Shown: positions 47,644-57,978, counted from the stretch's first letter. The stretch: DNA of 64,000 bases from Lewinellaceae bacterium (GCA_016710765.1 JADJUJ010000002.1:186001-250000); one strand, 5' to 3'. Notes: generated from the sequence alone by a model not told the origin. Numbers and translations: made by a program.

Positions 47644-50506
47644 ATGACGAACTATAAACCAAATCCGGAAACCATCCATCAAGTGGAAGGCGATCCCATA
47701 GCCGTTAGGATGCATACCCTGCCCAATGGCTTGAAGTTGTTCATGTCGGTGAACAAGGAAGCGCCAAGGGTTTATACAGAAATAGCCGTGCGGGTAGGCT
47801 CAAAGCACGACCCAGCGGATACTACCGGGCTGGCCCATTACTTTGAGCACATGATGTTCAAAGGTACCGATCAGTTGGGCACACAGGACTGGGCCAAGGA
47901 AAAGCCTTTGCTCGACCAGATCAGTGCACTCTTTGAAGTCCATCGCAAAGAGCAGGACCCGGAGAAGAAGAAGGAATTGTACGCCGAAATTGATCGTTTA
48001 TCGGGTGAAGCAGCGCATTTCGCAGCCGCAAACGAGTACGATAAACTCGTAAGTGCCATTGGCGCAAAAGATACCAATGCCTACACCTGGGTAGAACAAA
48101 CCGTTTATGTAAACGACATTCCTTCCAATGAGTTGAAGCGTTGGTTCGAATTGGAAAGCGAACGCTTCCGCAGGCCAATCCTCCGGCTTTTCCACACCGA
48201 ACTGGAAACTGTTTTTGAGGAATACAACATCAGCCAGGATCGCGATTTTCGCAAAACCATGAAGGCGATGCAGGAGATCCTGACGCCGACACACCCTTAT
48301 GGCACCCAAACCACCCTTGGTAGAGGAGAGGACTTAAAAAACCCTTCTCAGATCAATATTTACCGTTTTTTCGATCAGTACTATGTCCCCAACAACATGG
48401 CCATAGTGCTCTGCGGTGACTTTGACACGGACGAGGCTATTCTACTGGCAGGACAGTATTTTGGAAAATACGAGTCAAAACAAGTGCCTGTTTTTACTTT
48501 TGAAGCACAACCCGAATTATCAGCACGCGTACAGCGCGATGTGTACGGTAATGAGGCCCCCTGGATGGAGATTGCCTGGCGTTTTCCTGGCGCCAAAACA
48601 GAAGCAGCACAATTGCTGCCACTTTTATCAGGCCTTTTGTACAACCAACAGGCAGGATTGTTTGATCTAAACCTGGTACAGCAACAAAAAGTGCTGGAAT
48701 GCTATGCTTATCCGCAGGTATATGAGGATTTCTCCGCTTTGGTACTACATGCCAAACCCCGGGAAGGTCAAAGCCTGGAACAAGTAGAGCAGCTCCTACT
48801 TGAACAGGTACGCTTGCTGCAGGAAGGCAAATTTGAAGACTGGTTGCCGGAGGCAGTGATTAAGGACATGAAGCTATCAGAGTACAGTGAATTTGAAAAA
48901 AACAAGGGCCGTGCGTCGGCACTCACCGGGGCCTATATACTTGGGCTGGATTGGGATCAGGTGGTTAATCGCTGGGACCGTCTTACTTCTGTAAGCAAAC
49001 CGGAACTGATGACGCTGATCAAAGAGATGTTGCCGCTGGACAAATACGGCGTAGTATACAAGCATACCGGGCCGGACCCCAATGTCATGAAGGTGGAAAA
49101 ACCACCTATTACACCTATCACAGTGAACCGAACGGATGGCTCGGACTACGCCAATCGTTTTTTGGAGCAGGAAAGCAACGACATTGCACCGCAGTTTGCC
49201 GACCTGAAAAAATCAATTCGAAAGACAAAACTTTCGCCCGGTGTTTATGCTCACGTAGTTCAAGACCCCGGCAGCAAAATTTTCCGCTTGCACCTCACCT
49301 TTGAGATGGGTACCAACAGCGATCAAATACTGTCATTGGCCACCCATTTTTTACCCTATTTGGGAACATCACGGTATACCGCAGCCGAAATGCAGCAAGC
49401 TTTTTACCGGCTGGGGCTACATTTTCAACCAGTTGCCAGGAAGATTACCTCTATTTAACGCTGAGCGGACTGGAGGAATCCTTCACAGAAGGTGTTGCCT
49501 TAATGCAGCACTTAATTGCCGATGCGCAACCCAACCAGGCAGCCTTTGAAAATCTTCTGGCCGATACTTTGTTACGCCGGGAAAACAACAAAAAAGATAA
49601 ACGCATCATCCTGACAAAAGCGATGATGAGCTACGCAAAATATGGTCCGGATAACCCTTATACCAACAACCTAAGTAAGACGGCGCTGTTAGTGCTTCAA
49701 CCGGAAACACTGACCAGCCTGATACACAGACTTTCGCAATACCGGCATGAATTGTTTTATTCGGGCCCTGATTCGGTACGAAAGGTAAAAAGTGTGCTCC
49801 AACCCTTCTATTCCTCGCAAAAAACCTTGCTACCAACACCTGCCTCCAGGCGATTTAAAGAGAAACTAGCCTCCAAGAACAAAGTCTTTTTTGTCCATTT
49901 TCCAATGGTTCAAATGGAATTGTTGCTGGTGTCCCGTGGCACACCCGTTTCAATCTCGAAGAATACCTGTTTGCCGAATGGTACAACCAGTATTTCGGCT
50001 ACGGCTTGTCGTCGATCGTATTTCAAGACATACGAGAATCCAAAGCATTGGCTTATTCCGCCTATGTATATGCCGGAAACCCGGAGCGAAAAAACAAGGC
50101 CCATATGCTTCAGGCCTATGTTGGTACCCAACCCGACAAGATTCGGGAGGCCGTTTCCGCTTTTCAAACCATTCTGGAAGACATGCCGGCATCGCTGCCG
50201 CAGATTGAAAATGCCCGGCAAAGTGTTATCAAGCAGATCGCTGCAGGCAGAATCCTGAAAAGTGACTTGTACTGGACCTGGAGAATGAATAAAAAGCGCG
50301 GTTTCGAACGGGATTTGAGGGAGGACATTTACAATAGGATGTTACAATCTTCCCATGAAGACCTCATTAGGTACCAGCAACAGTACATCCGGGGCCGGAA
50401 CTACCATTGGATGGTGTTGGGTGATCGGAACAATATTGACTTCGATTTTTTGCGCAGTATTGGCCCCGTAAAAGAAATTAGTCTGGAAACCGCCTTTGGC
50501 TACTAG
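47644..50506 (+). CDS. M16 (insulinase/pitrilysin) family metallopeptidase (two frameshifts)
   Basis: About 953 residues when two one-base deletions are repaired, in the T4 run at 49422-49425 and near 49951 (T run). The zinc motif HYFEH (about residues 66-70, GLAHYFEHMMFKGT) is followed by a roughly 50-residue helical insert and the third-ligand helix TELETVFEEYN. The C-terminal half is the usual inactive second half (LYNQQAGLFDL, ESKALAYSAYVYAGNP). No signal peptide is visible, so it may be cytosolic or leave by another route. It follows lysA by 11 bases. The gap to 50918 holds degenerate repeats but no clear terminator. Confidence 0.88.
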
Positions 50507-50917
50507 CAGGATTTTGATTTAGGCGGTAAGAATTAGCTCGGCTTTAGCCATTGGTCTTTAGTCTTTGGCTTTGCTCCTTAGAATTAACCATTTGGTTTTC
50601 AATGCATTAGTTATTAACAAAATATTCGTTGATAAATAATGTACATGCTGTTTTAAAAAGGGTGTTCAAAATTTAATTCCGATTTCTCCGGTATTTGATT
50701 TCACAAGGCACCAATAACCGAGATCGAAGCCAAAGACCAAACCCAAGGTCACCAAATGCCGTATAATTCAGTTCATTCAGAATAAACGTGCTCAGGGTTA
50801 ACAAAGGAAGAGGAGCTCAATAACTAGTGCTTGTTTTCGAAATACCTGACCACAACAGGTCATGTAAAACAAGATCGAAACCAGAGACTAAATCCAGAAT
50901 GGTAAATGTTCGGACTA
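50507..50917. other. 411-bp intergenic region with degenerate short repeats
   Basis: No coding sequence is visible. A 24-base motif (gatcgaagccaaagacc...) occurs at 50722-50745 and again at 50873-50896 with four differences. An inverted, partly matching copy (tttagtctttggctt) lies at about 50556-50574. The rest is AT-rich. Confidence 0.6.
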
Positions 50918-52030
50918 TTAAGGTGAAGCAATCTTCACGACCTTCCGAACGGTATTGTATTCGTTGAGCTGATATTGCAGAAAATAAATCCCTGGTGGCA
51001 GGTTGGGCAACTCAAACTGGTAAAAGCCGGGGTTAAGGAGCCGCCGGGGTGCTGGGGTGGCCACTACCCTACCCGATTCATCCGTCATTTCGAGCGATAC
51101 TATGGCTGAATTTCGGAGTTCAATATCCACGGTTGCCTTGTAAACATAGGGGTTTGGGTATACTTTGATGTTGTACAAGTCGAGCGGCATCGTCACGGCT
51201 GCCTCGCGTTCAATAGGAGGATCCGCTGTAATGGGTTTAGTTGTTGTTGACTGATTAAGGGTGCTGCGAACAACATTGGCCAGCATCAAAGAGGAAGGTA
51301 CCTCATCGTAATAATATTCTAAACCCAGGTAAATAACCTCGCCCAAGCCCATGGGCTTAAAGCCCACTACTGGATAACCCCGTACTTCAGCCAGAGCGAC
51401 AAATGCGGGATCAGAAATATCAAGCGGATAGGCAAAATTGGCAAGGGTAAAATGAGCAGGAGTTCCAGCAAAAATTGGATGCCCTGTGTCGTATTCATCG
51501 ATTTCTAAATCCTTGCAGAAGTAGCCATAATCAAAATCTATGAGCCCATACTGGTGTAATGTAGAGTGGATATGGGTGCCCGTCAAAACCACACGACCAC
51601 CTTTTCGCACAAAATCTTCGAGCACGGCGCCATAGGCATGAATAACACTGGCATCACCTTGTGCAGGATAGGGCACCACCACCATTTCTTTTCCAGACAG
51701 CAATTGGCGCAAGGTATTCGGACTACCCTCCCAAAACTCCGATATATCGGCGTTGGGCCAGTAATCTTTTATGTACCCCGATACTTTCTCCGCATAGTTG
51801 GCATTATAGGCACTGTAATCCAACATCAAAATGTGCGGACGGGTAACAGAGTCCGCCTCAGGAATCAAATGTTGAAGCATGGGGAAAAGCGGCAAATGCC
51901 GGGGCACCTGCGGCAACATCTCAGCGTTAAATGGCAATGGCTCATAGGAACCAGCGTTGACCGGAAAACGGAAAGCGCTGAATAAGCCCAGACTCACTAA
52001 AAAGCCTGCAATTATGGAAAAACGAGGCAT
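50918..52030 (-). CDS. Exported protein with amidotransferase-like domain and T9SS sorting domain
   Basis: A 370-residue protein. After a signal peptide (IIAGFLVSLGLFSAF) the first 240 residues form a flavodoxin or class I amidotransferase-like fold (HILMLDYSAYNANYAEKV, MVVVPYPAQGD, VRKGGRVVLTGTHIH, GLGEVIYLGLEYYYDE). I see no catalytic Cys, so binding rather than hydrolysis is likely. The C-terminus is a clear T9SS type A sorting domain (IKVYPNPYVYKATVDIEL ... LPPGIYFLQYQL). Secretion through T9SS is inferred; the ligand is unknown. A promoter box lies at 52141-52134. Confidence 0.82.
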   Translation of the reverse strand: MPRFSIIAGFLVSLGLFSAFRFPVNAGSYEPLPFNAEMLPQVPRHLPLFPMLQHLIPEADSVTRPHILMLDYSAYNANYAEKVSGYIKDYWPNADISEFWEGSPNTLRQLLSGKEMVVVPYPAQGDASVIHAYGAVLEDFVRKGGRVVLTGTHIHSTLHQYGLIDFDYGYFCKDLEIDEYDTGHPIFAGTPAHFTLANFAYPLDISDPAFVALAEVRGYPVVGFKPMGLGEVIYLGLEYYYDEVPSSLMLANVVRSTLNQSTTTKPITADPPIEREAAVTMPLDLYNIKVYPNPYVYKATVDIELRNSAIVSLEMTDESGRVVATPAPRRLLNPGFYQFELPNLPPGIYFLQYQLNEYNTVRKVVKIASP

Positions 52031-52133
52031 GGGCGACGTAATAATATGCTTATATGGTAATGTTTTGGCTTAAAACGCATGAAAACCAAACATTGGTACA
52101 TCCTGCCCCAGCATTAACAAGGGTAAAGGATTG

Positions 52134-52141
52134 CAAAGATA
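52134..52141 (-). promoter_or_regulatory. Promoter of the gene ending at 50918 (TATCTTTG)
   Basis: TATCTTTGCAATC on the minus strand, 103 bases before the ATG at 52030. It lies just downstream of the yceI terminator, which supports separate transcription. Confidence 0.55.
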
Positions 52142-52163
52142 CGGTATGAACCTTGCTAAAGGG

Positions 52164-52204
52164 AAAAAAAAGATCCCGAACTGTTGCTACAACAGCCCGG
52201 GATC
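52164..52204 (-). terminator. yceI terminator
   Basis: Nested stem gatcccg / cgggatc (52172-52178 and 52198-52204) enclosing ctgttg / caacag, followed on the minus strand by an eight-T run (plus-strand A run ending at 52171). Confidence 0.85.
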
Positions 52205-52226
52205 CTGATTTCCGAGGTTACTGCAA

Positions 52227-52808
52227 TTACTTTGTAGCAACGATGGTTACATCCATATCAAATTCGTCATAGATGGTTTTATCACCCAAATCGTCGAAGA
52301 AAGAACCTGAACCATAACGTACATTGTACTCGGAACGGTCGATTTTGAGCTGGCCTTTGGCGGTGATTACGCCAGCTTTCTCTTGTACATTAACAAAGAA
52401 TTTCACTTCTTTGGTCGTTTCTTTAATGGTCAGGTTACCAATTACCTTGTAGTTTCCTTTAGTGTCCTGTGCAATAGCGCGGGTTGCTACAAATTTGGAT
52501 GTTGGGAAATTAGCAACACCAAAGAAATCATCGCTTTTGAGGTGACCAACAAGTTTGCCGGCATATTCGCCCGACAAGTCGGTGCAGTTGATGGAGGTCA
52601 TGTCAATGTCAAACGAACCACCGATAAGTTTACCATCGGCCATTTGCAAAGAACCATTTTTAACCTTAACGGTACCAGTGTGTTCGCCGGTTACCTTGTA
52701 ACCTTTCCAAACAATGTTGGAAGCTTTTACATCGACATTGTAAGCCGTTGGAGCGGCTGCAGACATGGCAAACAAGGCCAGAACAGGGAGGAGGAGGAAT
52801 TTCTTCAT
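52227..52808 (-). CDS. YceI-family periplasmic protein
   Basis: A 193-residue protein starting MKKFLLLPVLALFAMSAAA (signal peptide) and followed by a YceI-like lipocalin-type barrel (SNIVWKGYKVTGEHTGTVK, GSFDIDMTSINC, HLKSDDFFGVANFPTSKF, RSEYNVRYGSGSF). The fold binds polyisoprenoid or amphipathic lipids in known members. The native ligand here is unknown. Intact, with its own terminator. Confidence 0.92.
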   Translation of the reverse strand: MKKFLLLPVLALFAMSAAAPTAYNVDVKASNIVWKGYKVTGEHTGTVKVKNGSLQMADGKLIGGSFDIDMTSINCTDLSGEYAGKLVGHLKSDDFFGVANFPTSKFVATRAIAQDTKGNYKVIGNLTIKETTKEVKFFVNVQEKAGVITAKGQLKIDRSEYNVRYGSGSFFDDLGDKTIYDEFDMDVTIVATK

Positions 52809-53033
52809 AATCATTAGTCTGTTAATAGGTTGTGTTTAATGTTCAATAATAGATGTACAAACAATCATTTTTTGAATAGGTTCATGGGCTTGTAATTTTT
52901 TTTAGAAAAATTTGCATTTTCCCTCTCACATGATTTTGGAGGAAAGCTCCATGGCTTTGAACTGCGTTATAACCGTACTTAGCCTCAAAACATTTTTTTT
53001 AAAACAAATCTTTTTTTTATCACTGGATAATCC

Positions 53034-53041
53034 TACCTTTG
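53034..53041 (+). promoter_or_regulatory. rplS promoter (-7 box TACCTTTG)
   Basis: TACCTTTGCGCC, identical over 12 bases to the guaA box region. The rplS ATG is 33 bases downstream. Confidence 0.65.
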
Positions 53042-53074
53042 CGCCTCGTTTGAAAGTATCTAAAAAAGATAATA

Positions 53075-53443
53075 ATGAAAGAGTTGGAAGCTGTACAATT
53101 TGTACACGATCAGATGTTGACCACGCCCGCGTTCCCAGCGTTTAAAACTGGAGACACGATTGTAGTCAAATACAAAATTGTCGAGGGTGACAAAACCCGC
53201 GAACAAGATTACCGCGGAGATGTAATCCAGGTTAAAGGCCATGGCCTGACCCGTGCCTTTACGGTTAGAAAAATATCTCACGGTGTTGGTGTTGAGCGTA
53301 TCTTCTCAATGTCCAATCCCAACATTGCAGACATCACTGTAGTAAAACGTGGCCGCGTTCGTCGCTCACGTTTGTACTATCTCCGTGGATTGGTCGGCAA
53401 AAAAGCCCGTATCAAGGAAAAAACCTACGTTGCACCTAAATAA
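53075..53443 (+). CDS. rplS: 50S ribosomal protein L19
   Basis: A 122-residue ribosomal protein at the 30S-50S interface. The family signature is clear: FKTGDTIVVKYKI, GDVIQVKGHG, FTVRKISHGVGVERIF and RRSRLYYLRGLVGKKARIKE. Full length, with its own promoter and terminator, so transcribed alone. Confidence 0.97.
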   Translation: MKELEAVQFVHDQMLTTPAFPAFKTGDTIVVKYKIVEGDKTREQDYRGDVIQVKGHGLTRAFTVRKISHGVGVERIFSMSNPNIADITVVKRGRVRRSRLYYLRGLVGKKARIKEKTYVAPK

Positions 53444-53466
53444 GGTGTGTTCTGGTAAGGATATAA

Positions 53467-53498
53467 AAAGACTGTTGGCAGTGCCAACGGTCTTTTTT
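53467..53498 (+). terminator. rplS terminator
   Basis: Stem aaagactgttggca (53467-53480) pairs with its near-complement at 53482-53495, with one mismatch, ending in a seven-T run. Confidence 0.85.
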
Positions 53499-53539
53499 TG
53501 TTTGTTATCAACGACTTATCACCAAACTTCGCACAGCGC

Positions 53540-53814
53540 TCATCTGGATGTTCCAAACTTGTACCTGATAAACGCCATCCATCCTTCCCCAGGGTGAAAA
53601 CCAGTATTGCGCCATACTGGGCCTCAATCCCGGTCCGGGAGGCTCTGTTGAAATCAAATATGCCATGATGCGCAATGGCCCAATAAAACTCCAAATTCTC
53701 GATCAGGCGGGCCACCCACTGCGTACCCTGGTCAATGAATTTCGTCCTAAGGGAAGCCATGTATTTAAACTGATTGCGTCCAATTGGTTTTTACCCAGCG
53801 GGCTGTATCAGTAA
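53540..53814 (+). pseudogene. Remnant of a T9SS-type C-terminal domain
   Basis: With one frame change near 53590, the plus strand reads LYLINAIHPSP, then LGLNPGPGGSVEIKYAM, GPIKLQILDQAGHPLRTLV, GSHVFKLIAS and SGLYQ-stop. This is the pattern of a FlgD/T9SS sorting domain. The usual residues after GLYxxRL are missing, and no start codon or body lies upstream, where the rplS terminator sits directly before it. It is probably the tail of a deleted exported-protein gene. Confidence 0.5.
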
Positions 53815-53851
53815 AAATTACAGTCAGGCGGACAGGTTTCTCAACGCGAAT

Positions 53852-53928
53852 TACGTTTGTAACTTTGTTAAACATTTGCAAACAAAATACCCCTCCAATA
53901 CGCTGCGCGTTTAATTCCAGTACATTTG
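53852..53928 (+). promoter_or_regulatory. Possible promoters of the DUF1573 gene
   Basis: Three matches to TAnnTTTG: TACGTTTG at 53852-53859, TAACTTTG at 53860-53867 and TACATTTG at 53921-53928, upstream of the ATG at 53970. Which one is used cannot be told. Confidence 0.4.
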
Positions 53929-53969
53929 TGATCACTTTTATAAGCTTTCATTTGTAAACAAACACCCGT

Positions 53970-54539
53970 ATGGAAAAGAATAGAAAAATTCAGATTGGCC
54001 TGCTCGCAGTAGTAGCCTTATTGTTGATCGCCAATCTCTTTGGCGGCGGTATCCGCAACTGGTTTGGCAGTGGTAGCAGCGACAGTACGACCGAAGCCTC
54101 TATGGGCGGCGCACGCGTTCAGCCTGCTGCTAATGCCATGAGCAATACATCAGGTAATATCCCTGGCACCAATGTAACAAAGGACAACCTGCCACAAGGC
54201 CCCACCACCCTGATCCGTTACGACAACGATCTGTGCGATTGTGGTGTTGGCCATGCAGGCGAAGTGGTTAAGGACCTCTGCAAAGTGACCAATGTGGGCA
54301 AAGAGCCGCTCACCATCACCAACTGTAAGGGTTCCTGCGGCTGTACGGTGCCTACCTGGCCCAAAGAGCCTATTCCTCCGGGCGCCAGTGGTGAAATCAA
54401 AGTTGAATTCAATACCAAAGGCAAACCCGGTCAGCAAAGCAAGCGCGTAACGGTTACGGCCAACACCGTTCCTACGGAAACTTTCCTCGAAGTACGCGGA
54501 GAAGTACGCGGTAAGGACCAGCCTGCCGTAAAGGGATAA
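53970..54539 (+). CDS. DUF1573 domain protein with N-terminal membrane anchor
   Basis: A 189-residue protein. A basic start and a membrane helix (IGLLAVVALLLIANLFG) are followed by a Ser/Asn-rich linker and a DUF1573 Ig-like domain (VVKDLCKVTNVGKEPLTI, CKGSCGCTVPTWPKEPIPPG, GEIKVEFNTKGKPG). The cysteines of the SCGCTVP motif are typical of the family. These domains are common in Bacteroidota envelope proteins; function unknown. It is followed by a hairpin shared with ppc. Confidence 0.88.
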   Translation: MEKNRKIQIGLLAVVALLLIANLFGGGIRNWFGSGSSDSTTEASMGGARVQPAANAMSNTSGNIPGTNVTKDNLPQGPTTLIRYDNDLCDCGVGHAGEVVKDLCKVTNVGKEPLTITNCKGSCGCTVPTWPKEPIPPGASGEIKVEFNTKGKPGQQSKRVTVTANTVPTETFLEVRGEVRGKDQPAVKG

Positions 54540-54562
54540 ACAAAGAGATTTCCTCCTGTAAC

Positions 54563-54600
54563 AAGGGTGGCGTTGGAATTCAACCAGCGCCACCCTTTTC
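54563..54600. terminator. Terminator between the DUF1573 gene and ppc
   Basis: Ten-bp perfect stem (aagggtggcg, 54563-54572, and 54588-54597) with further pairing inside (ttg/caa), followed by ttttc. Confidence 0.75.
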
Positions 54601-54629
54601 TTTATCGTGCCACGCCGACAAACTCCAGA

Positions 54630-57185
54630 TTATGCAGCGTTTCTGGCTGCATTTATGATGCCAAACATTGCCCGCAGAACCATATTGTGGTAAGCTGCGG
54701 CTTCAGCGGCCGGCATCTTATCCGTTCGCTGCAATTGTTGCATGGCAAATTGTTGTATTACGATCAGTGGGAGTACAATTTGCTCCCGCAAGAAGATACT
54801 CTCCCTGGATGCAGTATTTTCAGAAAGCAGTTCTTTTTCGTTGGAGAGCCGGAGCAAAGCAGCCGAACTATCCTCAAATTCCCGGAAAAGCATTTTCCAG
54901 AACCCTCCAAATTCAGGGTTATTCTCCAGGTAACGGGTCACAGCAAAATTTGACTTGCTGAGTGATTGCATGGAATTTTCTACCAGGGTGCGCAAAAACA
55001 AGGAACGTTGGTACAATCCATGCAATTGTTGTGATTTTCCAGATTGTTCAAATTTTAGAATAGCCGTTCCAAAACCGTAATAACCGGGTACATTTTGTTT
55101 CATTTGCGCCCAGGCGCCCACAAAAGGAATAGCGCGAAGGTCTTCGAAGCGCAAACGATCACTCCCTCCCCTTTTGGCTGGCCTACTCCCAATATTTGTT
55201 TGACCGTACCATTTAAGCGGAGTCATGTTTTCCAGATAGGGCACGAATGAGGCATGGTTTTTCAACCCTAAATAGGCTTTATACGCGGTATCAGCCAGGT
55301 CATCCATCAATTGCCGGTCTTCTGCGGAAAGCACCCCGGCCCTATCCGGAAACAAGCGGCCTTCTAATCCAGCGGCCAGTAAGCGCTCCACATTGTAGCG
55401 TGCCGATTCTTGTGTTCCGTAGGTGCTGCTGATGGTTTGCCCTTGTATGGTCACTTGGATACCATGATTCTGGATGTCCTTTCCCTGAGCAGCATAAAAA
55501 CTGGCATTGTTACCACCTCCACGCCCTGGAGGGCCGCCTCGGCCATCAAAAAACGTTACTTTAATTCCATATTTTCTGCTTATTTCCGATAGGGCTACTT
55601 TTGCCTGGTAAATACTCCAGTTGGCACGCAGGTAGCCCCCGTCCTTTGTACCATCACTGAACCCAAGCATAATGGTCTGATGCTGTCCTCTTGCACTCAG
55701 GTGTTTGCTGTATGCCGAATTGGTGTAAAGGGTTTCCATCACCTGGTCGGCTACAGCAAGATCATCAATGGTTTCAAACAAGGGAATGATATCGAGTGAT
55801 GGTGGTGCTCCGGCTAGGCGTGCCATCACCAATACGTCTATGACATTTCCCGCATTCTGACAATTGGAAATGATATAACGGTGGCAACCCCGTTCTCCAT
55901 TTTCACGTTGAATGACAGATATTTGTTGCAGTGACGCTATGGTCTCTTGCACAAATGGGTTTTCAAAATCAGCTGGATTCATTTTGGTTTGAAGCGACAG
56001 CAAAGCCGCAATGCGCTCCGCTTCTACCGCGCTTTGCAAACCATCCGGCAAATCAACACCCTGGGTTTCCCATTGCGTCAGCACGCCATCCAATGCTTCC
56101 CGAATTTTACGGCTGTCCTGCCGGATATCCAGTCCGGCAAAAAAGAATCCAAAAATTTTAACCTTTAGGTAGAAACGATCCAATACATCCAGGAATAACC
56201 CATCGTGATTTTCTATAAGGATAGAACGTGCCTGCCGCAAATCAGCCAAAAGCTCCTGACAGGATTGGTAGGTGGCCTGGTCCGGATTATAAAGTGTATT
56301 GTACACCCTGGTTTCTGCCTGTAAAATAATGTCCTCCACACCCCGGAAGGTCAATCTCCGCCGCAGTAGTCGAATATCCCGGTAATAACAACGCAAAATG
56401 CTTTCCCGCAGCCTACGCGCCACCATGGCTGTGGTATCTGACAGTACAAAAGGGTTGCCGTCGCGGTCGCCTCCGGGCCAAAAGCCGAGGCTCAGCAATT
56501 GAGGATTGTTGAAATCGATTACTTCCGTTTGCAGGTTACCCAGTAAACGGTACACCGTATCCGGCAATGCATGGTAAAAAATATTTTCCAGGTACCAACC
56601 CAAACTGGTGGCTTCGTCGAGTGGGGTTGGTTTCTGGCGATTCACAAAACCCGTTTTTCCCAACTGCATGAGCAACTGCCGGATGGTCTCCAGTCTGTTG
56701 GATTTAATTTCCGCTCCCAAATCATTGATAATGGCCAGCACCTTCCCGGGATAAAACTGTGTGGGATGTGCCGTAAGGACCAGATGGACGCTGTATTCTG
56801 CCAATACCACGCATAGTTCATCCTTTGCGGCGCCTTCCTCCAACCGGTTCAACAGATTAGGCAACGAGCCTGGTCCCTTTTCGTCGTGCGTTTGCTCAAA
56901 TAATGCATCTTCGACAGAATCAAACAATACCACTTGCCGTTCTACATATTGGATGAAACCAAACAGCAAAGCAGTTTTTTCTTCGATGGATTTACCGTCA
57001 CAATGCTCCGACCAGAAATCTCGAACAATATCGGCAGGATTTTTCCCGGCAGCAAGCCCTTCGCTGCACAATTGCGAAAAAAGCGCCAACGTAGTACCCG
57101 TTTTTTCAATCCCGCTAAAGGGAAGGCTAAGGAAGAGGCTGTTGTAGGTATGGTACAACAGCGCAAGCGGAGAGTAGGTTTTCAT
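54630..57185 (-). CDS. ppc: Phosphoenolpyruvate carboxylase
   Basis: An 851-residue enzyme that carboxylates PEP to oxaloacetate to refill the TCA cycle. The catalytic His motif is VLTAHPTQFYPGK (Gln where most families have Glu). The PEP-binding segment is LGFWPGGDRDGNPFV and the mobile loop GRGGPPGRGGG, followed by QTISSTYGTQESARYNVE. The protein ends in the usual small-residue tail with Arg-Asn (INAARNAA). Its length is near that of E. coli Ppc (883). The frame is intact over 2.5 kb. Confidence 0.94.
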   Translation of the reverse strand: MKTYSPLALLYHTYNSLFLSLPFSGIEKTGTTLALFSQLCSEGLAAGKNPADIVRDFWSEHCDGKSIEEKTALLFGFIQYVERQVVLFDSVEDALFEQTHDEKGPGSLPNLLNRLEEGAAKDELCVVLAEYSVHLVLTAHPTQFYPGKVLAIINDLGAEIKSNRLETIRQLLMQLGKTGFVNRQKPTPLDEATSLGWYLENIFYHALPDTVYRLLGNLQTEVIDFNNPQLLSLGFWPGGDRDGNPFVLSDTTAMVARRLRESILRCYYRDIRLLRRRLTFRGVEDIILQAETRVYNTLYNPDQATYQSCQELLADLRQARSILIENHDGLFLDVLDRFYLKVKIFGFFFAGLDIRQDSRKIREALDGVLTQWETQGVDLPDGLQSAVEAERIAALLSLQTKMNPADFENPFVQETIASLQQISVIQRENGERGCHRYIISNCQNAGNVIDVLVMARLAGAPPSLDIIPLFETIDDLAVADQVMETLYTNSAYSKHLSARGQHQTIMLGFSDGTKDGGYLRANWSIYQAKVALSEISRKYGIKVTFFDGRGGPPGRGGGNNASFYAAQGKDIQNHGIQVTIQGQTISSTYGTQESARYNVERLLAAGLEGRLFPDRAGVLSAEDRQLMDDLADTAYKAYLGLKNHASFVPYLENMTPLKWYGQTNIGSRPAKRGGSDRLRFEDLRAIPFVGAWAQMKQNVPGYYGFGTAILKFEQSGKSQQLHGLYQRSLFLRTLVENSMQSLSKSNFAVTRYLENNPEFGGFWKMLFREFEDSSAALLRLSNEKELLSENTASRESIFLREQIVLPLIVIQQFAMQQLQRTDKMPAAEAAAYHNMVLRAMFGIINAARNAA

Positions 57186-57271
57186 ACAGTAAAAGTAAGC
57201 TTATCCAATGTGTTCAAAAAATTACTTATTATTGCTGAAACTAATTCCGAAACACTCTGGTTAGGAGATTT

Positions 57272-57930
57272 ATGGCCACTCAGCACACCTTTTTAGATGA
57301 TATTATTGACGACAACATTCCGATGCAGGCTTTGCATCCGGCACTGTTTGACCAATTTCTGAAGGAAGGCTGGCGGCTTTTGGGCCTGTCCATCGTTCGG
57401 CACAACTTTGCGCTTTGCCGGGGCCGCATTTGCAAAACCATCCCTTTGCGGATTGACCTGAAAAGATTTCACTTTTCCAAAAGCCAGCGCCAGCAATTGC
57501 GCCGTAGCCGACAAATGGATATCAGGAAAGGCACTATTCAGATCACACCCGAAAAATCAGCGCTATTCCTAAAGCATACAGCGCGTTTCCGGGAACGCCA
57601 ACCAGCCTCTTTGACGGCTTTCCTGGGGCCAAATTCGCACGTCCAACCGGTTCCAGGGCAGGAATATAACATTTTTCCGAAAATCATATGCTGGCCTGTT
57701 CGTTTATACACCTTGGGCAGGCTGCTGTTTCTGCAACCTATTGTTTTTTTGAACCAGAGCGCAGCAAGGAAAGCCTTGGCAGCATTACCATGTTACGGGA
57801 AATTGAGGATGCCATGGCGGCAGGTTTCCGGTATTACTACCATGGTTACTGCTACGACGTTCCGTCGCAATTTGACTACAAAAGAAATTTCCACGGATTG
57901 GAATACATGGACTGGGCCACCGGCATTTGA
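57272..57930 (+). CDS. Aminoacyl-tRNA-protein transferase, ATE/Bpt family (one frameshift)
   Basis: About 219 residues after adding one T to the T5 run at 57672-57676, which joins EYNIF to SENHMLACSF. The N-terminal half has CKTIPLRIDLKRFHFSKSQR, the diverged form of the ATE N-domain. The C-terminal GNAT-like half has YCFFEPERSKESLGS, MLREIEDAMAAGFRYYYHGY and DYKRNFHGLEY. Family members move Arg or Leu from tRNA to protein N-termini in the N-degron pathway. Which amino acid is used here cannot be told. Divergent from ppc. Confidence 0.78.
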
Positions 57931-57978
57931 GCCCCATGGGACGGCTTCCACTCAGAAACTGGGAAGCGTTAGTGGATT

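Noticed and set aside
53425..53760. A 111-codon minus-strand frame after rplS
   Set aside because: It is antisense to the T9SS-domain remnant, which has a recognisable pattern, and runs back through the rplS terminator.
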